From JBFHIJ01 sp041596515 (GTDB lineage Bacteria > Bacteroidota > Ignavibacteria > Kapaibacteriales > UBA2268): a DNA stretch of 64,000 nucleotides. The position numbers and the translations under genes are program-made. Positions within the stretch are counted from its first letter, which is position 1; each line of letters begins with the position of its first letter. Below are positions 7,961 to 18,900 of the stretch, piece by piece. The stretch lies in contig JBFHIJ010000006.1 in NCBI GenBank assembly GCA_041596515.1, positions 62,001 through 126,000 of the forward strand. Direction: 5' to 3'. The notes under the pieces are model-generated. The model was not told where the DNA came from and ran no database searches. It worked only from the letters and a program-made list of their open reading frames with translations.

Positions 7961-10138
7961 ATGAAAACACCTGACTTTTCTAATATAAAATTTGAAGAAG
8001 CTTTCCCCGGACTTAGTAGGGAAGATTGGAAGCTTAAATTCGAAAAGGAAACAGGTAAGGACTATGCTGAGATGATTTCCAACTCTATGGAAAAAATCGA
8101 CATTAATCCTATTTATACCTTAGATGATAATAAAGATTTAGCACACTTGCCTTTTACTGCAGGTATTGCTCCTAACTTGCGTGGCCCTTACCCTACTATG
8201 TATGTGGCTCGCCCTTGGACAGTTCGTCAGTATGCAGGTTTTTCTACTGCAGAAGAATCTAATGCATTCTACCGCAGGAACTTGGCTGCTGGCCAGAAAG
8301 GTTTGTCAGTTGCATTTGACTTAGCTACACACCGTGGCTATGACTCTGATCACCCACGCGTAGTAGGTGATGTAGGTAAAGCCGGTGTAGCTATTGATTC
8401 TATAATGGATACTAAAGTTTTGTTTGACGGTATTCCATTGGATAAAATATCTGTATCTATGACTATGAATGGTGCAGTGCTTCCTGTTATGGCTTTTTAT
8501 ATATCTTCTGCTTTGGAGCAGGGTGCCAAATTGGAACATCTATCAGGTACTATTCAAAATGATATCCTGAAAGAATATATGGTGCGTAATACTTACATCT
8601 ACCCACCACAAATTTCTATGCAGATCATTGCTGACATATTTGAGTATACTTCTCAAAAAATGCCTAAATTTAATAGCATTTCTATTTCAGGTTATCACAT
8701 GCAGGAAGCCGGTGCTACTGCTGATATTGAAATGGGATATACTTTGGCCGATGGTCTGGAATATTTGAGAACAGGTATTGCTGCCGGTATCGATGTAGAC
8801 GCATTTGCGCCTCGCTTGTCCTTCTTCTGGGCAATCGGCATGAATTACTTCATGGAAATTGCAAAAATGCGTGCAGCACGTGTTCTTTGGGCTAAAATTG
8901 TTAATCAGTTTAATCCTAAAAATCCGAAATCTCTCGCATTGCGTACTCACTCTCAGACTTCAGGCTGGTCTCTTACTGAGCAAGATCCATATAACAACGT
9001 TGCTCGTACTTGTATCGAAGCAATGGGTGCTGCTTTGGGGCATACTCAGTCATTGCACACAAATGCTCTTGATGAAGCTATTGCGTTGCCGACTGATTTC
9101 TCTGCTCGTATTGCTCGTAACACTCAGATTTACTTGCAGGAAGAAACAAGCATCACTCGAGTTATTGACCCTTGGGGAGGCTCATACTATGTAGAAGCTC
9201 TTACTAATGAGCTAATCAAAAAAGGTTGGGCTCACATCCAGGAAGTAGAATCACTTGGTGGCATGGCTAAAGCTATTGAATCAGGTATCCCTAAAATGCG
9301 TATCGAAGAAGCAGCTGCTCGTAAACAAGCTAGAATTGACTCAGGTACTGAAATTATCACAGGTATTAACAAATACCGTATGGATAAAGAAGATCCTCTT
9401 GAAATTCTTGAAATCGACAATACTTCTGTTCGCTTATCACAAATCAAACGTTTGGAAGAGTTGCGTGCTAATCGTAATGACGACGATGTGCGTTACTGGC
9501 TTGATGCAATCACTAAAAGTGCTGAAACAGGTGAAGGTAATTTACTTGATCTTTCAGTCAAAGCAGCTCAAGCTCGTGCTTCACTTGGTGAAATCTCTTA
9601 CGCAATTGAAAAAATATCCGGCAGACATCAAGCTGTTATTCGTTCTATCTCCGGTGTATACTCAAGCGAATATGCTGAGCAATCTGTGATAGACGAAGTA
9701 AGAGCTATGACTGATAAATTTGAAGAGCAAGAAGGTCGTCGTCCACGTATCATGATTGCAAAAATGGGACAGGACGGACACGATCGCGGTGCAAAAGTTG
9801 TTGCAACTGCTTATGCAGATTTAGGCTTTGACGTAGATATGGGACCATTGTTCCAAACTCCGGAAGAGTCAGCTAAGCAAGCAGTAGAAAACGACGTACA
9901 CATCGTAGGTGTTTCTTCTTTGGCAGCAGGTCATAAGACTTTAGTTCCTCAACTTATCGAAGAGCTAAAGAAACTCGGACGTGATGACATTGTAGTTATC
10001 GCCGGTGGCGTAATTCCACAACAGGATTACGAATTCTTGTATAACTCAGGTTGTGCAGAGATTTTTGGACCTGGCACAGTTATCCCTGATGCAGCGGTAA
10101 AACTAATGAATATATTATTTGAAGCAGTTTCTGAATAA
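7961..10138 (+). CDS. mutB: Methylmalonyl-CoA mutase, large catalytic subunit
   Basis: This is the adenosylcobalamin-dependent catalytic subunit. The barrel begins with the substrate region LPFTAGIAPNLRGPYPTMY and continues through RPWTVRQYAGFSTAEESN and FDLATHRGYDSDH. The cobalamin domain has the base-off motif DGHDRG, with the axial His at about residue 607, followed by GVSSLAAGHKTLVP and an AGGVIP block. Length (725 residues) is normal. I start at 7961 because a GGAG site stands nine bases upstream; an in-frame ATG at 7946 would add five residues. The chaperone gene meaB and the epimerase are not adjacent. With MutA it links propionate or branched-chain metabolism to succinyl-CoA. Confidence 0.95.
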   Translation: MKTPDFSNIKFEEAFPGLSREDWKLKFEKETGKDYAEMISNSMEKIDINPIYTLDDNKDLAHLPFTAGIAPNLRGPYPTMYVARPWTVRQYAGFSTAEESNAFYRRNLAAGQKGLSVAFDLATHRGYDSDHPRVVGDVGKAGVAIDSIMDTKVLFDGIPLDKISVSMTMNGAVLPVMAFYISSALEQGAKLEHLSGTIQNDILKEYMVRNTYIYPPQISMQIIADIFEYTSQKMPKFNSISISGYHMQEAGATADIEMGYTLADGLEYLRTGIAAGIDVDAFAPRLSFFWAIGMNYFMEIAKMRAARVLWAKIVNQFNPKNPKSLALRTHSQTSGWSLTEQDPYNNVARTCIEAMGAALGHTQSLHTNALDEAIALPTDFSARIARNTQIYLQEETSITRVIDPWGGSYYVEALTNELIKKGWAHIQEVESLGGMAKAIESGIPKMRIEEAAARKQARIDSGTEIITGINKYRMDKEDPLEILEIDNTSVRLSQIKRLEELRANRNDDDVRYWLDAITKSAETGEGNLLDLSVKAAQARASLGEISYAIEKISGRHQAVIRSISGVYSSEYAEQSVIDEVRAMTDKFEEQEGRRPRIMIAKMGQDGHDRGAKVVATAYADLGFDVDMGPLFQTPEESAKQAVENDVHIVGVSSLAAGHKTLVPQLIEELKKLGRDDIVVIAGGVIPQQDYEFLYNSGCAEIFGPGTVIPDAAVKLMNILFEAVSE

Positions 10139-10165
10139 GATATTATTCTAGTTTTTATATTTAAG

Positions 10166-10201
10166 GCGAATCGTTTTCAATAGCGATTCGCTTTTTTTTT
10201 T
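10166..10201 (+). terminator. Terminator after mutB
   Basis: GCGAATCG and CGATTCGC form an 8-base-pair stem, followed by a run of about ten T residues. This is a classical intrinsic terminator closing the mutAB unit. Confidence 0.88.
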
Positions 10202-10295
10202 CCACTTCCATAAAAATCAATAATTCCTACAATAATAATTCAATATTTGGGATTATATTAGTATCTAAGTTAAATGTGTAAATTGAAGTGAATTT

Positions 10296-11408
10296 ATGAT
10301 ATATATAGTAGTTTTTGGGATTATAGTTTATTTGTTTAGGATTTATGTAATGCATTCCGGAGCATTGCAGCAGAGGAAGTTGTCTGATTTTGACGTTAAT
10401 GTGGATTTAGATGACTTACCTTTTGTTTCTGTGATTATTCCTGCCAAAGATGAAGAACACAATATAGAAAGGGCTGTCAGATCAGTAGCAGAATGTGAGT
10501 ATCCTGACGGCATGTACGAGATAATAGCCGTAAATGACAGATCCCTGGATAGCACCGGTGCTATTTTGGACAAATTAGCCTCAGAGATACCTAATTTAAA
10601 GGTCTTGCATAGGAAAGAGTCCGATGTAGAAAAAAATCTACTGGGAAAGCCAGGAGCGATACAATTTGCAGCTGATGTAGCCAAAGGTGAGTTCTTATTA
10701 CTTACAGATGCAGATTGTAAAGTTCAAAAAAAATGGATTTCAACAATTGTCGGAGCATTTCGCAAATATTACGTAGATTTAATACCGTCTTTTACACATG
10801 TAGAAAGTAACTCGCTTTTTGACAAAATTCAAGCGGTTGAGTGGTTATATATGCATACAATGGCAAGTGCCGGCGTAAGTCATAAGAAAGTGCTAGGTGC
10901 ATATGGAAATAATTTCAATATTCGTTCATCAATATTTAGAAAAATTGGTGGCTATCGTAACATAAAATTTTCAGTAACTGAAGATTTAGCATTAATGCAA
11001 GCAGTCGATGAGATTGGAGGGAAGATTATATATTTAAACAATTATAACTCATCTGTAATAACATATGGATGTAAAACCTTCACAGAATATATGAATCAAA
11101 AACATCGCTGGGCAGTAGGTGGTAAAGCTTTAGGGTATAAAGCTTCAATCTTTGTTTTTACTTCTTTGGCTATATGGATTTCATTATTAGTGTCCATTAT
11201 CTCCGGTAACGTATTATGGATATTTGCTGTTTTGTTTACTAGACTCTATGGAGACTATTTAGTTGTTAATATATCAATAAGTTCTCAAAAAAAAGAAAAT
11301 TTAAAACCCTTCGTACTTTTGTCATTAGCATTTTTTATGTCAATAGAACTCTTAATCCCTTGGACTTTGTTAAAACAGAATGTTATTTGGAAAAATCAGA
11401 GATTCTAA
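10296..11408 (+). CDS. Membrane-anchored family 2 glycosyltransferase
   Basis: This 370-residue protein is an inverting GT-A glycosyltransferase with one N-terminal membrane segment (about residues 1-17) and about two hydrophobic segments after residue 280. Motifs in order are VSVIIPAKDEEHNIERAV (nucleotide-sugar site), LLLTDADC (the DxD-like metal site), SVTEDLALM (the catalytic-base ED) and QKHRWAVGGK (the QxxRW motif of processive or membrane GT2 enzymes). The overall plan resembles BcsA/IcaA-like and lipid glycosyltransferases, but it lacks a large C-terminal domain. The sugar and acceptor cannot be named. It stands alone between mutB and the sensory block. Confidence 0.85.
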   Translation: MIYIVVFGIIVYLFRIYVMHSGALQQRKLSDFDVNVDLDDLPFVSVIIPAKDEEHNIERAVRSVAECEYPDGMYEIIAVNDRSLDSTGAILDKLASEIPNLKVLHRKESDVEKNLLGKPGAIQFAADVAKGEFLLLTDADCKVQKKWISTIVGAFRKYYVDLIPSFTHVESNSLFDKIQAVEWLYMHTMASAGVSHKKVLGAYGNNFNIRSSIFRKIGGYRNIKFSVTEDLALMQAVDEIGGKIIYLNNYNSSVITYGCKTFTEYMNQKHRWAVGGKALGYKASIFVFTSLAIWISLLVSIISGNVLWIFAVLFTRLYGDYLVVNISISSQKKENLKPFVLLSLAFFMSIELLIPWTLLKQNVIWKNQRF

Positions 11409-11576
11409 AAAAGAAATAAAGTAATGTTCTATTCTAATTGATTCAAAATAATTTTTAGAAACAAACCTTTGTATTATTTTTTACCTGACAGGAACACTCA
11501 ATTTTACTATACAATATTTGTTAGTAAAATTAATGACATGGTTCAATATTTTATACCCAATGTAAGGTAAAATGTT

Positions 11577-14500
11577 ATGGGAATTTTCAAAAAAACAGGC
11601 ATTTCTATAAAAATAAGCTTGCCTTTTATTCTGGTTACAATTGCAATGTACTTTGCTTTGGATTATTATTTAATGCCTAAAGTTGAGGAGGTATTAATCC
11701 AAGATGTACAAGAATCATTAGTTGATGTAAGTAGTATTCCTATTTCGATGATAGAGAAAACTAAATCAAAAAATAAAGATGATGAAGATAAAATAGATAA
11801 TGTATATCAAGATGTACTTAATAATTTGTCTGAAATATCATATCATACAGGCAATGGTATTTATGTTATCAATGATACAAAGATTATCTCTTCTCCTCAA
11901 AATGAATATACAGGACAGGAAGTTCTTAGTTACAAAGATGTGGATGGCATTGCTATCTTGGCAAAAATGGCGAATGATGTTAGAAATAATAAATCTATGT
12001 ATACAAAATATACTATTGCTAAAGGTGACACCGTAGTCGAAAAAATTGCTTATGCACATCTTGATAAAGATTTGGGATGGGTTGTAATAGCTGATTATGA
12101 TTTAGATTCTTACAACTCTAAGAGGGCTGGTCTTCATACTTTGTTACTCTTCTTTGTACTTGGTAGTATTATATTTTTGAACATAGCTTTGATATTTATT
12201 GGACGTATTTCCGTTGTTAATCCTCTGAAAAAACTTAAAAAAATGGCTGAGGATATAACAAGTGGTCAACTCGAAATAGATAGAGAAATCAAGGGTAACG
12301 ATGAAGTTTCTGATGTGCAGCGAGCATTTGTTAAAGTTTCAGTTACACTAGACGAAATGAATCAACAAGTACAGGCACTTGTTCAGGCTTCTAAAATGGG
12401 AAAATTGGATTATAGAGCGAGTTCTGATAAACTGCAAGGTGCATATTCTGAAATCATAGACGGTATGAACCAAAGTGTTGATACTTTTATTCGACCTCTT
12501 AATCTTGCTGCTGAATATATAGATCGAATAAGTAAAGGTGACTTACCTCAGAAGATAGAAGATGAGTTCCGAGGAGACTTTGCAGAGATAATAAATAACA
12601 TTAACACATGTATCGATTCAATTAATCGGTTAGTTTTAGATGCCAATACTCTAAATCATGTAGCTGAAGAAGGTAAATTAGACGTACGAGCAGATGAATC
12701 ACTCCATAATGGCGATTATCGCAAAATTATCACAGGAATGAATAAGACTTTAGATAACGTAGTAGAACCATTTGAAACAGCAATTGACTTTATAGACAGA
12801 GCAAGTAGGGGTGATGAGTTACTTGAAGTAACTAAAGACTATAAAGGCATATATGGAGATTTAAAAACCAGGATTAATCGCCTACGAGAGGTGCTATACA
12901 AATTAGTATTTACAATGATGGATCAGTCAGAAGCAACTCTTAACGGTCGCTTAGATGTACGTGCAGATTTAACCGGATTAGAAGGCGAATGGTTAAATAT
13001 TTTTGGGAACTTCAATAAGTCACTTGATGCAGTAATTGGCCCGCTAAACTTATCAGCCGAATATATAGACAGAATAAGTAAAGGGGACATACCACCTAAG
13101 ATAGAAGATGACATGAAAGGTGATTTCAACGAAATTAAAAATAATCTGAATATGTGCATAGATTCCATCAACAAACTTGTATCAGATGCAAATGTACTGA
13201 ACCAATCTGCAGAAGATGGCAAGTTGGATGTAAGAGCGGATGAGATGTTGCATAATGGCGATTATCGCAAAATTATCACAGGAATGAATAGGACTTTAGA
13301 TAACGTAGTAGAGCCATTTGAAACAGCTATTGACTTTATTGACAGAGCAAGTAGGGGTGATGAGTTACTTGAAGTAACTAAAGACTATAAAGGCATATAT
13401 GGAGATTTGAAAACAAGGATTAATCGCCTACGAGAGGTGCTATACAAATTAGTATTTACAATGATGGATCAGTCAGAAGCAACTCTTAACGGTCGCTTAG
13501 ATGTACGCGCAGATTTAACCGGATTAGAAGGCGAATGGTTAAATATTTTTGGGAACTTCAATAAGTCACTTGATGCAGTAATTGGCCCGCTAAACTTATC
13601 AGCCGAATATATAGACAGAATAAGTAAAGGGGATATACCACCGAAGATAGAAGATGACATGAAAGGTGATTTCAACGAAATTAAAAATAATCTGAATATG
13701 TGCATAGACACATTAAATAATATGCACAATTCCTTGTTTACTACTATAAAACTTCAAAAATTGGGTACAACTAGTAGTAGATGTGATTTAACCGGAATGA
13801 GCGGAATCTATCGAGATTTGATGGGCGGCATTAACGAGGTATTAGATTCAGTCATACAACCTGTAGAAGAAGGCATCGCAATTATAATGGATTATGCAAA
13901 AGGTGACTTGACAAAAGAAATGCGAGCTCTTCCAGGAGCTCAAATATCTTTAACTAATGCTATAAATGGAGTTAGGACTAACTTATTGCAATTAGCCACA
14001 GATGTAAATTCTTTAGCAGATTCTATTAAAAATGGTGATTTAGAGTATCGTCCAGATGTGAATGGACTGGAAGGAGACTATCGCAAAATTATAGAAGGAA
14101 TGAATCAGGCTGTTGACAATATGGCAGAACCATTTGAAATGGCGATAGACTTTATTTCCAGAGCCAGTAGAGGTGACGAACTAATAGAAATTACTAAAGA
14201 TTACAAAGGGATTTATAACACTCTAAAATTTAATATTAATACTTTGCGTAGCATTTTATATAAACTGGTAATCACAATGGCTGAGCAGTCAGAAGCTACA
14301 GTGGAAGGCAAGCTAGATAAAAGAGCCGATGTGTCAGGTCTGCAAGGTGAATGGATTAATATCTTTGGTGGATTTAATAAATCATTAGATGCGATAATCG
14401 AGCCATTTGAGCTTGCAAAACACTTCATAGCACAAGTTAGTAAAGGCGAACGTCTTGAAAAAATTGCCGGTAACTACAAAGGCGAATATGCAATAATGAT

Positions 14501-15764
14501 TCAAAATATCAATGTACTAACTGATATTATTACTTCTATTACTTCAGATGTTCAGCAGCAAATTAATTTTGCAGTAAAAGGCCAATTAGACGAACGAGTA
14601 GACATTCATAGATATCAAGGCTCTTGGCAAGTAGTAGTAGGAGGTGTAAACAGTACTTTAGATGCAATTATTACTCCCCTAAACGAATATGCAAACTGTA
14701 TTTCAATTTTAGCTTCAGGGGACTTAACTGCTAGGATACACAGTAAATTTAACGGCGAATTTAATGATTTTGCGAATAATATCAATAGTTTGGCAGATTC
14801 TTTAGAAAATGTAATCCAAGATGTACATTCTGTCGTAGAGGCAGTAGCTTCCTCTTCAGATCAAATAAATGGCGAATCTGCAAATATTGCATCTAGTGCA
14901 CAAGAGCAAAGTATGCAAACTGAAGAGGTAGCCAGTGCGGTGGAAGAAATGACAAGAACCGTAGCAGAAAATGCAAAAGCCTCCAACCGAGCTGCTCAAA
15001 TAGCGGATAAATATGGTCAAGAAGCATTAAAAGGTGGAGAAATAGTTAGCGACACCGTGACAAAAATGAAAGATATAGCCGGAGTAGTAACTCAGTCTGC
15101 TAATAATATTCAGAAATTAGGCGAATCAAGTAAAGAAATTGGTAAAATTATTTCTGTTATTAATGAGATAGCAGACCAGACTAATCTATTAGCACTTAAT
15201 GCGGCTATAGAAGCTGCAAGAGCGGGCGATCAAGGTAGAGGTTTTGCCGTGGTTGCTGATGAAGTAAGGAAACTTGCAGAAAGAACAACTGATGCTACTA
15301 AACAGATTGCAATAATGATACAAAGTATACAAGATGAAACAGGAAATGCTGTAAATATAATGGTGCAAGGCAATTCTGAAGTGAACTCAGGGATAGAGCT
15401 TGCTGATAAAGCCGGTTACGCACTTAAAGCTATTGTATCAAGCTCAGAGGATGTAATGTCTATGATAAATCAGATTGCAGCTGCTTCCGAAGAGCAATCT
15501 TCGACTACCGAGCAGATAGCTCAAAATATAGCTTCTATATCCACAGTGGCAGGCTCTACAGCAAAACAAATTACAGAAATTGCAATATTCTCAGAAAAAA
15601 TGACTAAACAGACTGAAAAACTTATATCAGCTATAAATCATTTTAAAATACATAGAAATACTATGCAACAGGGATATGAGTTTGAGATAACACGTGAAGA
15701 TATTCGTCATCGTCAAGGTGATATGGATGACAGTGGGCGAAAGTTACTCAATGGAAATAGATAA
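11577..15764 (+). CDS. Methyl-accepting chemotaxis protein with a long poly-HAMP chain
   Basis: This is a 1395-residue inner-membrane chemoreceptor-like protein. A first membrane segment (about residues 8-28) and a second (about 187-209) flank a periplasmic region that looks like a single Cache sensor (YHTGNGIYVIND, DLGWVVIADYD). A canonical HAMP follows. Then about nine copies of a two-part unit of roughly 91 residues run to about residue 1085: one half has GKLDVRAD and DYRKIITGMN-type motifs, the other has YIDRISKGD and KGDFNEIKNN-type motifs. The C-terminal signalling domain has the hairpin tip with EIADQTNLLALNAAIEAARA and GRGFAVVADEVRKLAERT. There is no obvious CheR-tethering pentapeptide at the end. 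Two inner units are almost identical in DNA. The usual length of such receptors is about 500-700 residues. Confidence 0.92.
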   Translation: MGIFKKTGISIKISLPFILVTIAMYFALDYYLMPKVEEVLIQDVQESLVDVSSIPISMIEKTKSKNKDDEDKIDNVYQDVLNNLSEISYHTGNGIYVINDTKIISSPQNEYTGQEVLSYKDVDGIAILAKMANDVRNNKSMYTKYTIAKGDTVVEKIAYAHLDKDLGWVVIADYDLDSYNSKRAGLHTLLLFFVLGSIIFLNIALIFIGRISVVNPLKKLKKMAEDITSGQLEIDREIKGNDEVSDVQRAFVKVSVTLDEMNQQVQALVQASKMGKLDYRASSDKLQGAYSEIIDGMNQSVDTFIRPLNLAAEYIDRISKGDLPQKIEDEFRGDFAEIINNINTCIDSINRLVLDANTLNHVAEEGKLDVRADESLHNGDYRKIITGMNKTLDNVVEPFETAIDFIDRASRGDELLEVTKDYKGIYGDLKTRINRLREVLYKLVFTMMDQSEATLNGRLDVRADLTGLEGEWLNIFGNFNKSLDAVIGPLNLSAEYIDRISKGDIPPKIEDDMKGDFNEIKNNLNMCIDSINKLVSDANVLNQSAEDGKLDVRADEMLHNGDYRKIITGMNRTLDNVVEPFETAIDFIDRASRGDELLEVTKDYKGIYGDLKTRINRLREVLYKLVFTMMDQSEATLNGRLDVRADLTGLEGEWLNIFGNFNKSLDAVIGPLNLSAEYIDRISKGDIPPKIEDDMKGDFNEIKNNLNMCIDTLNNMHNSLFTTIKLQKLGTTSSRCDLTGMSGIYRDLMGGINEVLDSVIQPVEEGIAIIMDYAKGDLTKEMRALPGAQISLTNAINGVRTNLLQLATDVNSLADSIKNGDLEYRPDVNGLEGDYRKIIEGMNQAVDNMAEPFEMAIDFISRASRGDELIEITKDYKGIYNTLKFNINTLRSILYKLVITMAEQSEATVEGKLDKRADVSGLQGEWINIFGGFNKSLDAIIEPFELAKHFIAQVSKGERLEKIAGNYKGEYAIMIQNINVLTDIITSITSDVQQQINFAVKGQLDERVDIHRYQGSWQVVVGGVNSTLDAIITPLNEYANCISILASGDLTARIHSKFNGEFNDFANNINSLADSLENVIQDVHSVVEAVASSSDQINGESANIASSAQEQSMQTEEVASAVEEMTRTVAENAKASNRAAQIADKYGQEALKGGEIVSDTVTKMKDIAGVVTQSANNIQKLGESSKEIGKIISVINEIADQTNLLALNAAIEAARAGDQGRGFAVVADEVRKLAERTTDATKQIAIMIQSIQDETGNAVNIMVQGNSEVNSGIELADKAGYALKAIVSSSEDVMSMINQIAAASEEQSSTTEQIAQNIASISTVAGSTAKQITEIAIFSEKMTKQTEKLISAINHFKIHRNTMQQGYEFEITREDIRHRQGDMDDSGRKLLNGNR
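12705..13708 (+). repeat. Two near-identical 458-base copies, 546 bases apart, inside the MCP gene
   Basis: Bases 12705-13162 and 13251-13708 are nearly identical in DNA, with scattered single changes such as AATAAGACT versus AATAGGACT. The 546-base offset equals 182 codons, that is two HAMP-like units, so the frame is kept. The other units of the chain are much more diverged, which points to a recent in-frame tandem duplication. Confidence 0.9.
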
Positions 15765-15794
15765 ATAAAAAAAAGCATTGTGGTAGTTTGTACT

Positions 15795-15829
15795 TACCCC
15801 CATAAGTTAGAAAAAAACTTTTGGGGGTA
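15795..15829 (+). terminator. Hairpin after the MCP gene
   Basis: TACCCCCA and TGGGGGTA form the outer stem, continued inward by AAGTT and AACTT, with an A-rich loop. It is followed by T-rich but broken sequence. It probably ends MCP transcription before the kinase promoter. Confidence 0.65.
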
Positions 15830-15854
15830 TTTCATTCTACAAAGCTTTTTTTTT

Positions 15855-15885
15855 CTTGCAATTTCGCTGCAAAGATTTAAATTTG
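15855..15885 (+). promoter_or_regulatory. Bacteroidota-type promoter for the hybrid kinase
   Basis: CTTG at 15855-15858, a 19-base spacer and TAAATTTG at 15878-15885 fit the Bacteroidota -33/-7 pattern (TTTG, 19-21 bases, TAnnTTTG) with one mismatch. The transcript would start near 15892. A GGAG site stands before the ATG at 15916. Confidence 0.65.
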
Positions 15886-15915
15886 TATAAAGAGTAATAA
15901 TAGTCGGAGATAGAA

Positions 15916-18900
15916 ATGGCTAAAAGTCATTCAGATATAAAAGAATTGGAAAAAGAGTTAGAGCTTTATAAAAATATTTTAGATAATCTCCCTGTAGGTT
16001 TACATGTGCAAGATGGAAGCGGAAAACCTATAATATCTAACAAACAGTATGATAAATTTAATAGCATGTCTAATGGTTTATTCCAAATAAATAGAATCGG
16101 TACTGACAATAAAGGTGAAGCGTTAGCGATTACTTGCACAAACGTATTCGACGTAGCAAACTTATATGCAGAAAATCTCCCTAAGTCAAAACCTAATCAA
16201 GGGAATGTTGAAATAAATGGTGTTTTAGAACATTTGGCTTTTATTCATTTAGAAACTATTTCTACTGATTTGAATATACTCCATTTTAGCAAAGGTGCCG
16301 AGCAGCTTTTTGGATTTAATGCTGAGTCTGTAACCGGTTATTCTATAAAAAAACTTGTTGACTATGATTATTTTGATAAGATAATGTCAATTGTTAAAAG
16401 CATCAAATCTTTGGGAGATAATTATAGTGGTGAAACCGAATTCAAGAAAAAAAATGGTTTAGTTTTTCAAGGTGTATATGAATGGTATCCAATTTTTGAT
16501 GCAAAACAAAAACTCGAATCCTGCCTCGTAGTTATTTTAGATATTACAAATAGAATAGTAGCAGAAGCTGATATTAGGAATAGTGAGCTTAAATTCCGTT
16601 CCCTATTTGAAAATTCAATTGATCCTATGCTACTCCTGGATGGTTATAACATAAAAGACTGTAACTATGCTGCTCTTAAGCTATTTGAGACTACAGATAA
16701 AAAACAGATTATTGGCAGAAAACCCTCCGATTTATCTCCTGAATTTCAAAGTGATGGGGACTCATCTTACATGAAAATGCTCCGTATGGTAGAAGGAGCA
16801 GCTCAAAAAGGTGCTACAAGGTTTATCTGGGAGCATAAAAATCTAAAGGGAGAAATTATCCCTACTGAAGTATCACTTGCTGTGCTTTATATTGAAAATA
16901 GAAGAAATGTTTATGCTATAATTAGAGATATTAGAGATAGAATTGATGCGGATAGAAAAATTAGAGAGTCAGAAGAGAGAGTTAGAACTCTGACCAATCA
17001 ACTTCCGGTTGGTATATACAGGACTAATCCTGAAGGTAAACTGTTTTACGCAAACCCTGCTTTGTTGGAAATATTAGGCTTTGAAAAGAATATAGACTTG
17101 AAAGAAATTAATGTTACTGATTTATATGTCAACCCTCATAAAAGGGAGTTGCATTTAAATGAACTTAGTAAAAGAGAATCAGTAGTTATTAGCGAATATG
17201 AGCTTATAAATAGTAAGAATCAAAAAATTATAATTAGAGATACCGGTAGCCCTATCAAAAATGCAGACGGAGAGCTAGACTATATAGATGGCATAATGGA
17301 AGACATCACCGAAAGGAAAAGAGCAGAGAATGCATTGCAAACCATCGTAGAAGGGACAGCTCGTAATACAGGTGTTAATTTCTTTTCCTCTTTTGTGTAC
17401 TATCTTGCAGAAGTATTTGATGTCAGTGATACTTGTATTTATATAGTCGGTGATAACAAAAAACCAGGATATGTTTTAGCTTACTGGGGTGATAGACAGT
17501 TTTATGAAACCTTCGAAATAGATATCCATTTGCACGAAAAGTTTCTACCTTCTGTGTTTTATCATCAGGAAGACAGTCCGTTTCTTAATATTCCCAGAGC
17601 CAAAGGTAATAGTTATGTGAAGTATATACTCGGCATTCCTATTTTTGAAAATGGTAAGAAACTCAAAGGATTTGTACTTGCTATGGATAAGGAGAAACCG
17701 GAGCCTAAAAAAAGAAACGAGTTCATATTAGAAATCTTTGCTACTAGAGCTGCTGCTGAGATAGAACGTAAAAATATGGAAGACTACCTTAAAAATGCTA
17801 AAGAACAAGCAGAAGCAGCAAATAAAGCTAAGAGTTTGTTCCTAGCAAATATGAGCCACGAAATTCGCACTCCTATGAACGGGATAATTGGGATGACTGA
17901 TTTGGTTCTAAAATCAGAGCTTACACCTGAGCAAAGAATTCACTTAAATCTTGTCAAAACTTCTGCCGATTCTTTATTGAACATCATCAATGATATTTTG
18001 GATTTATCTAAAATAGAATCAGGAAAGCTTTTACTGGACAGTTTGGAATTTGAACTAAATTCTACAATTGAAAAATCTGTTGATATGTTTGCTTTGAAAG
18101 CATACCGAAAATCAATAGAACTAACGTGCTTTATAGAACCTGATTTACCTATTTATTTGATAGGTGATCCTACCAGACTAAGACAAGTGTTAATAAATAT
18201 TATAAGCAATGCTGTCAAATTTACTAGCACCGGTGAAATAAAAATCAAAGTTAGCAAAGAAAATTCAATTGACGAAAATCATATCCAAATTAAATTCAGT
18301 GTAGAAGATACAGGTATTGGCATATCCGAAGATAATCTGCAAAGAATATTTGATGATTTTGCACAGGCTGATGCATCCACCACGAGAGAGTATGGTGGCA
18401 CCGGTTTAGGGCTGGCTATCTCGAAGCATTTGGTAGAGAAGATGGGCGGTTATATAAGTGTCTCCAGCACAGAGGGAGCTGGTAGCAAATTCCTATTTAG
18501 TTTACCTTTTGAAATTCAAATGGCAAATAACAAGCGTTATAGGGAAAATTTAGAGAAAAAGTCAGAAAATCTTAAGAATCTTAAAACACTTGTAGTAGAT
18601 GATAATAGTACTAATCTACTCATTCTTGAAAATATGTTAGAATTTTATGGTTTAGATACAACTACTACAAATGACCCAATGGATGCTATAGATTTATATC
18701 ATAGCGAGAATGCTAAAGGTAAACCTTATGAATTACTAATACTGGACTATATGATGCCAGGGTTAGATGGAGTTACTTTAGCCAAAAAATTAAAGAATAT
18801 TGCGTATGCTAAGATAATTTTACTAAGTTCTTCCAATGGATTTGAAGAGTTAAATCCGAAAGAGAGAGAAGTCTTAGATGCTTATCTTGTAAAGCCAGTG

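Noticed and set aside
8859..9194. 111-codon plus-strand frame inside mutB
   Set aside because: Shadow of mutB in another frame; leucine-rich by codon bias only.
9255..9689. 144-codon plus-strand frame inside mutB
   Set aside because: It is a shadow in another frame of a firmly identified gene and shows no protein-like features of its own.
12705..13708. The long repeat in the MCP gene as a mobile element
   Set aside because: Both copies are in frame within one gene and encode HAMP-like units, with no ends or transposase.
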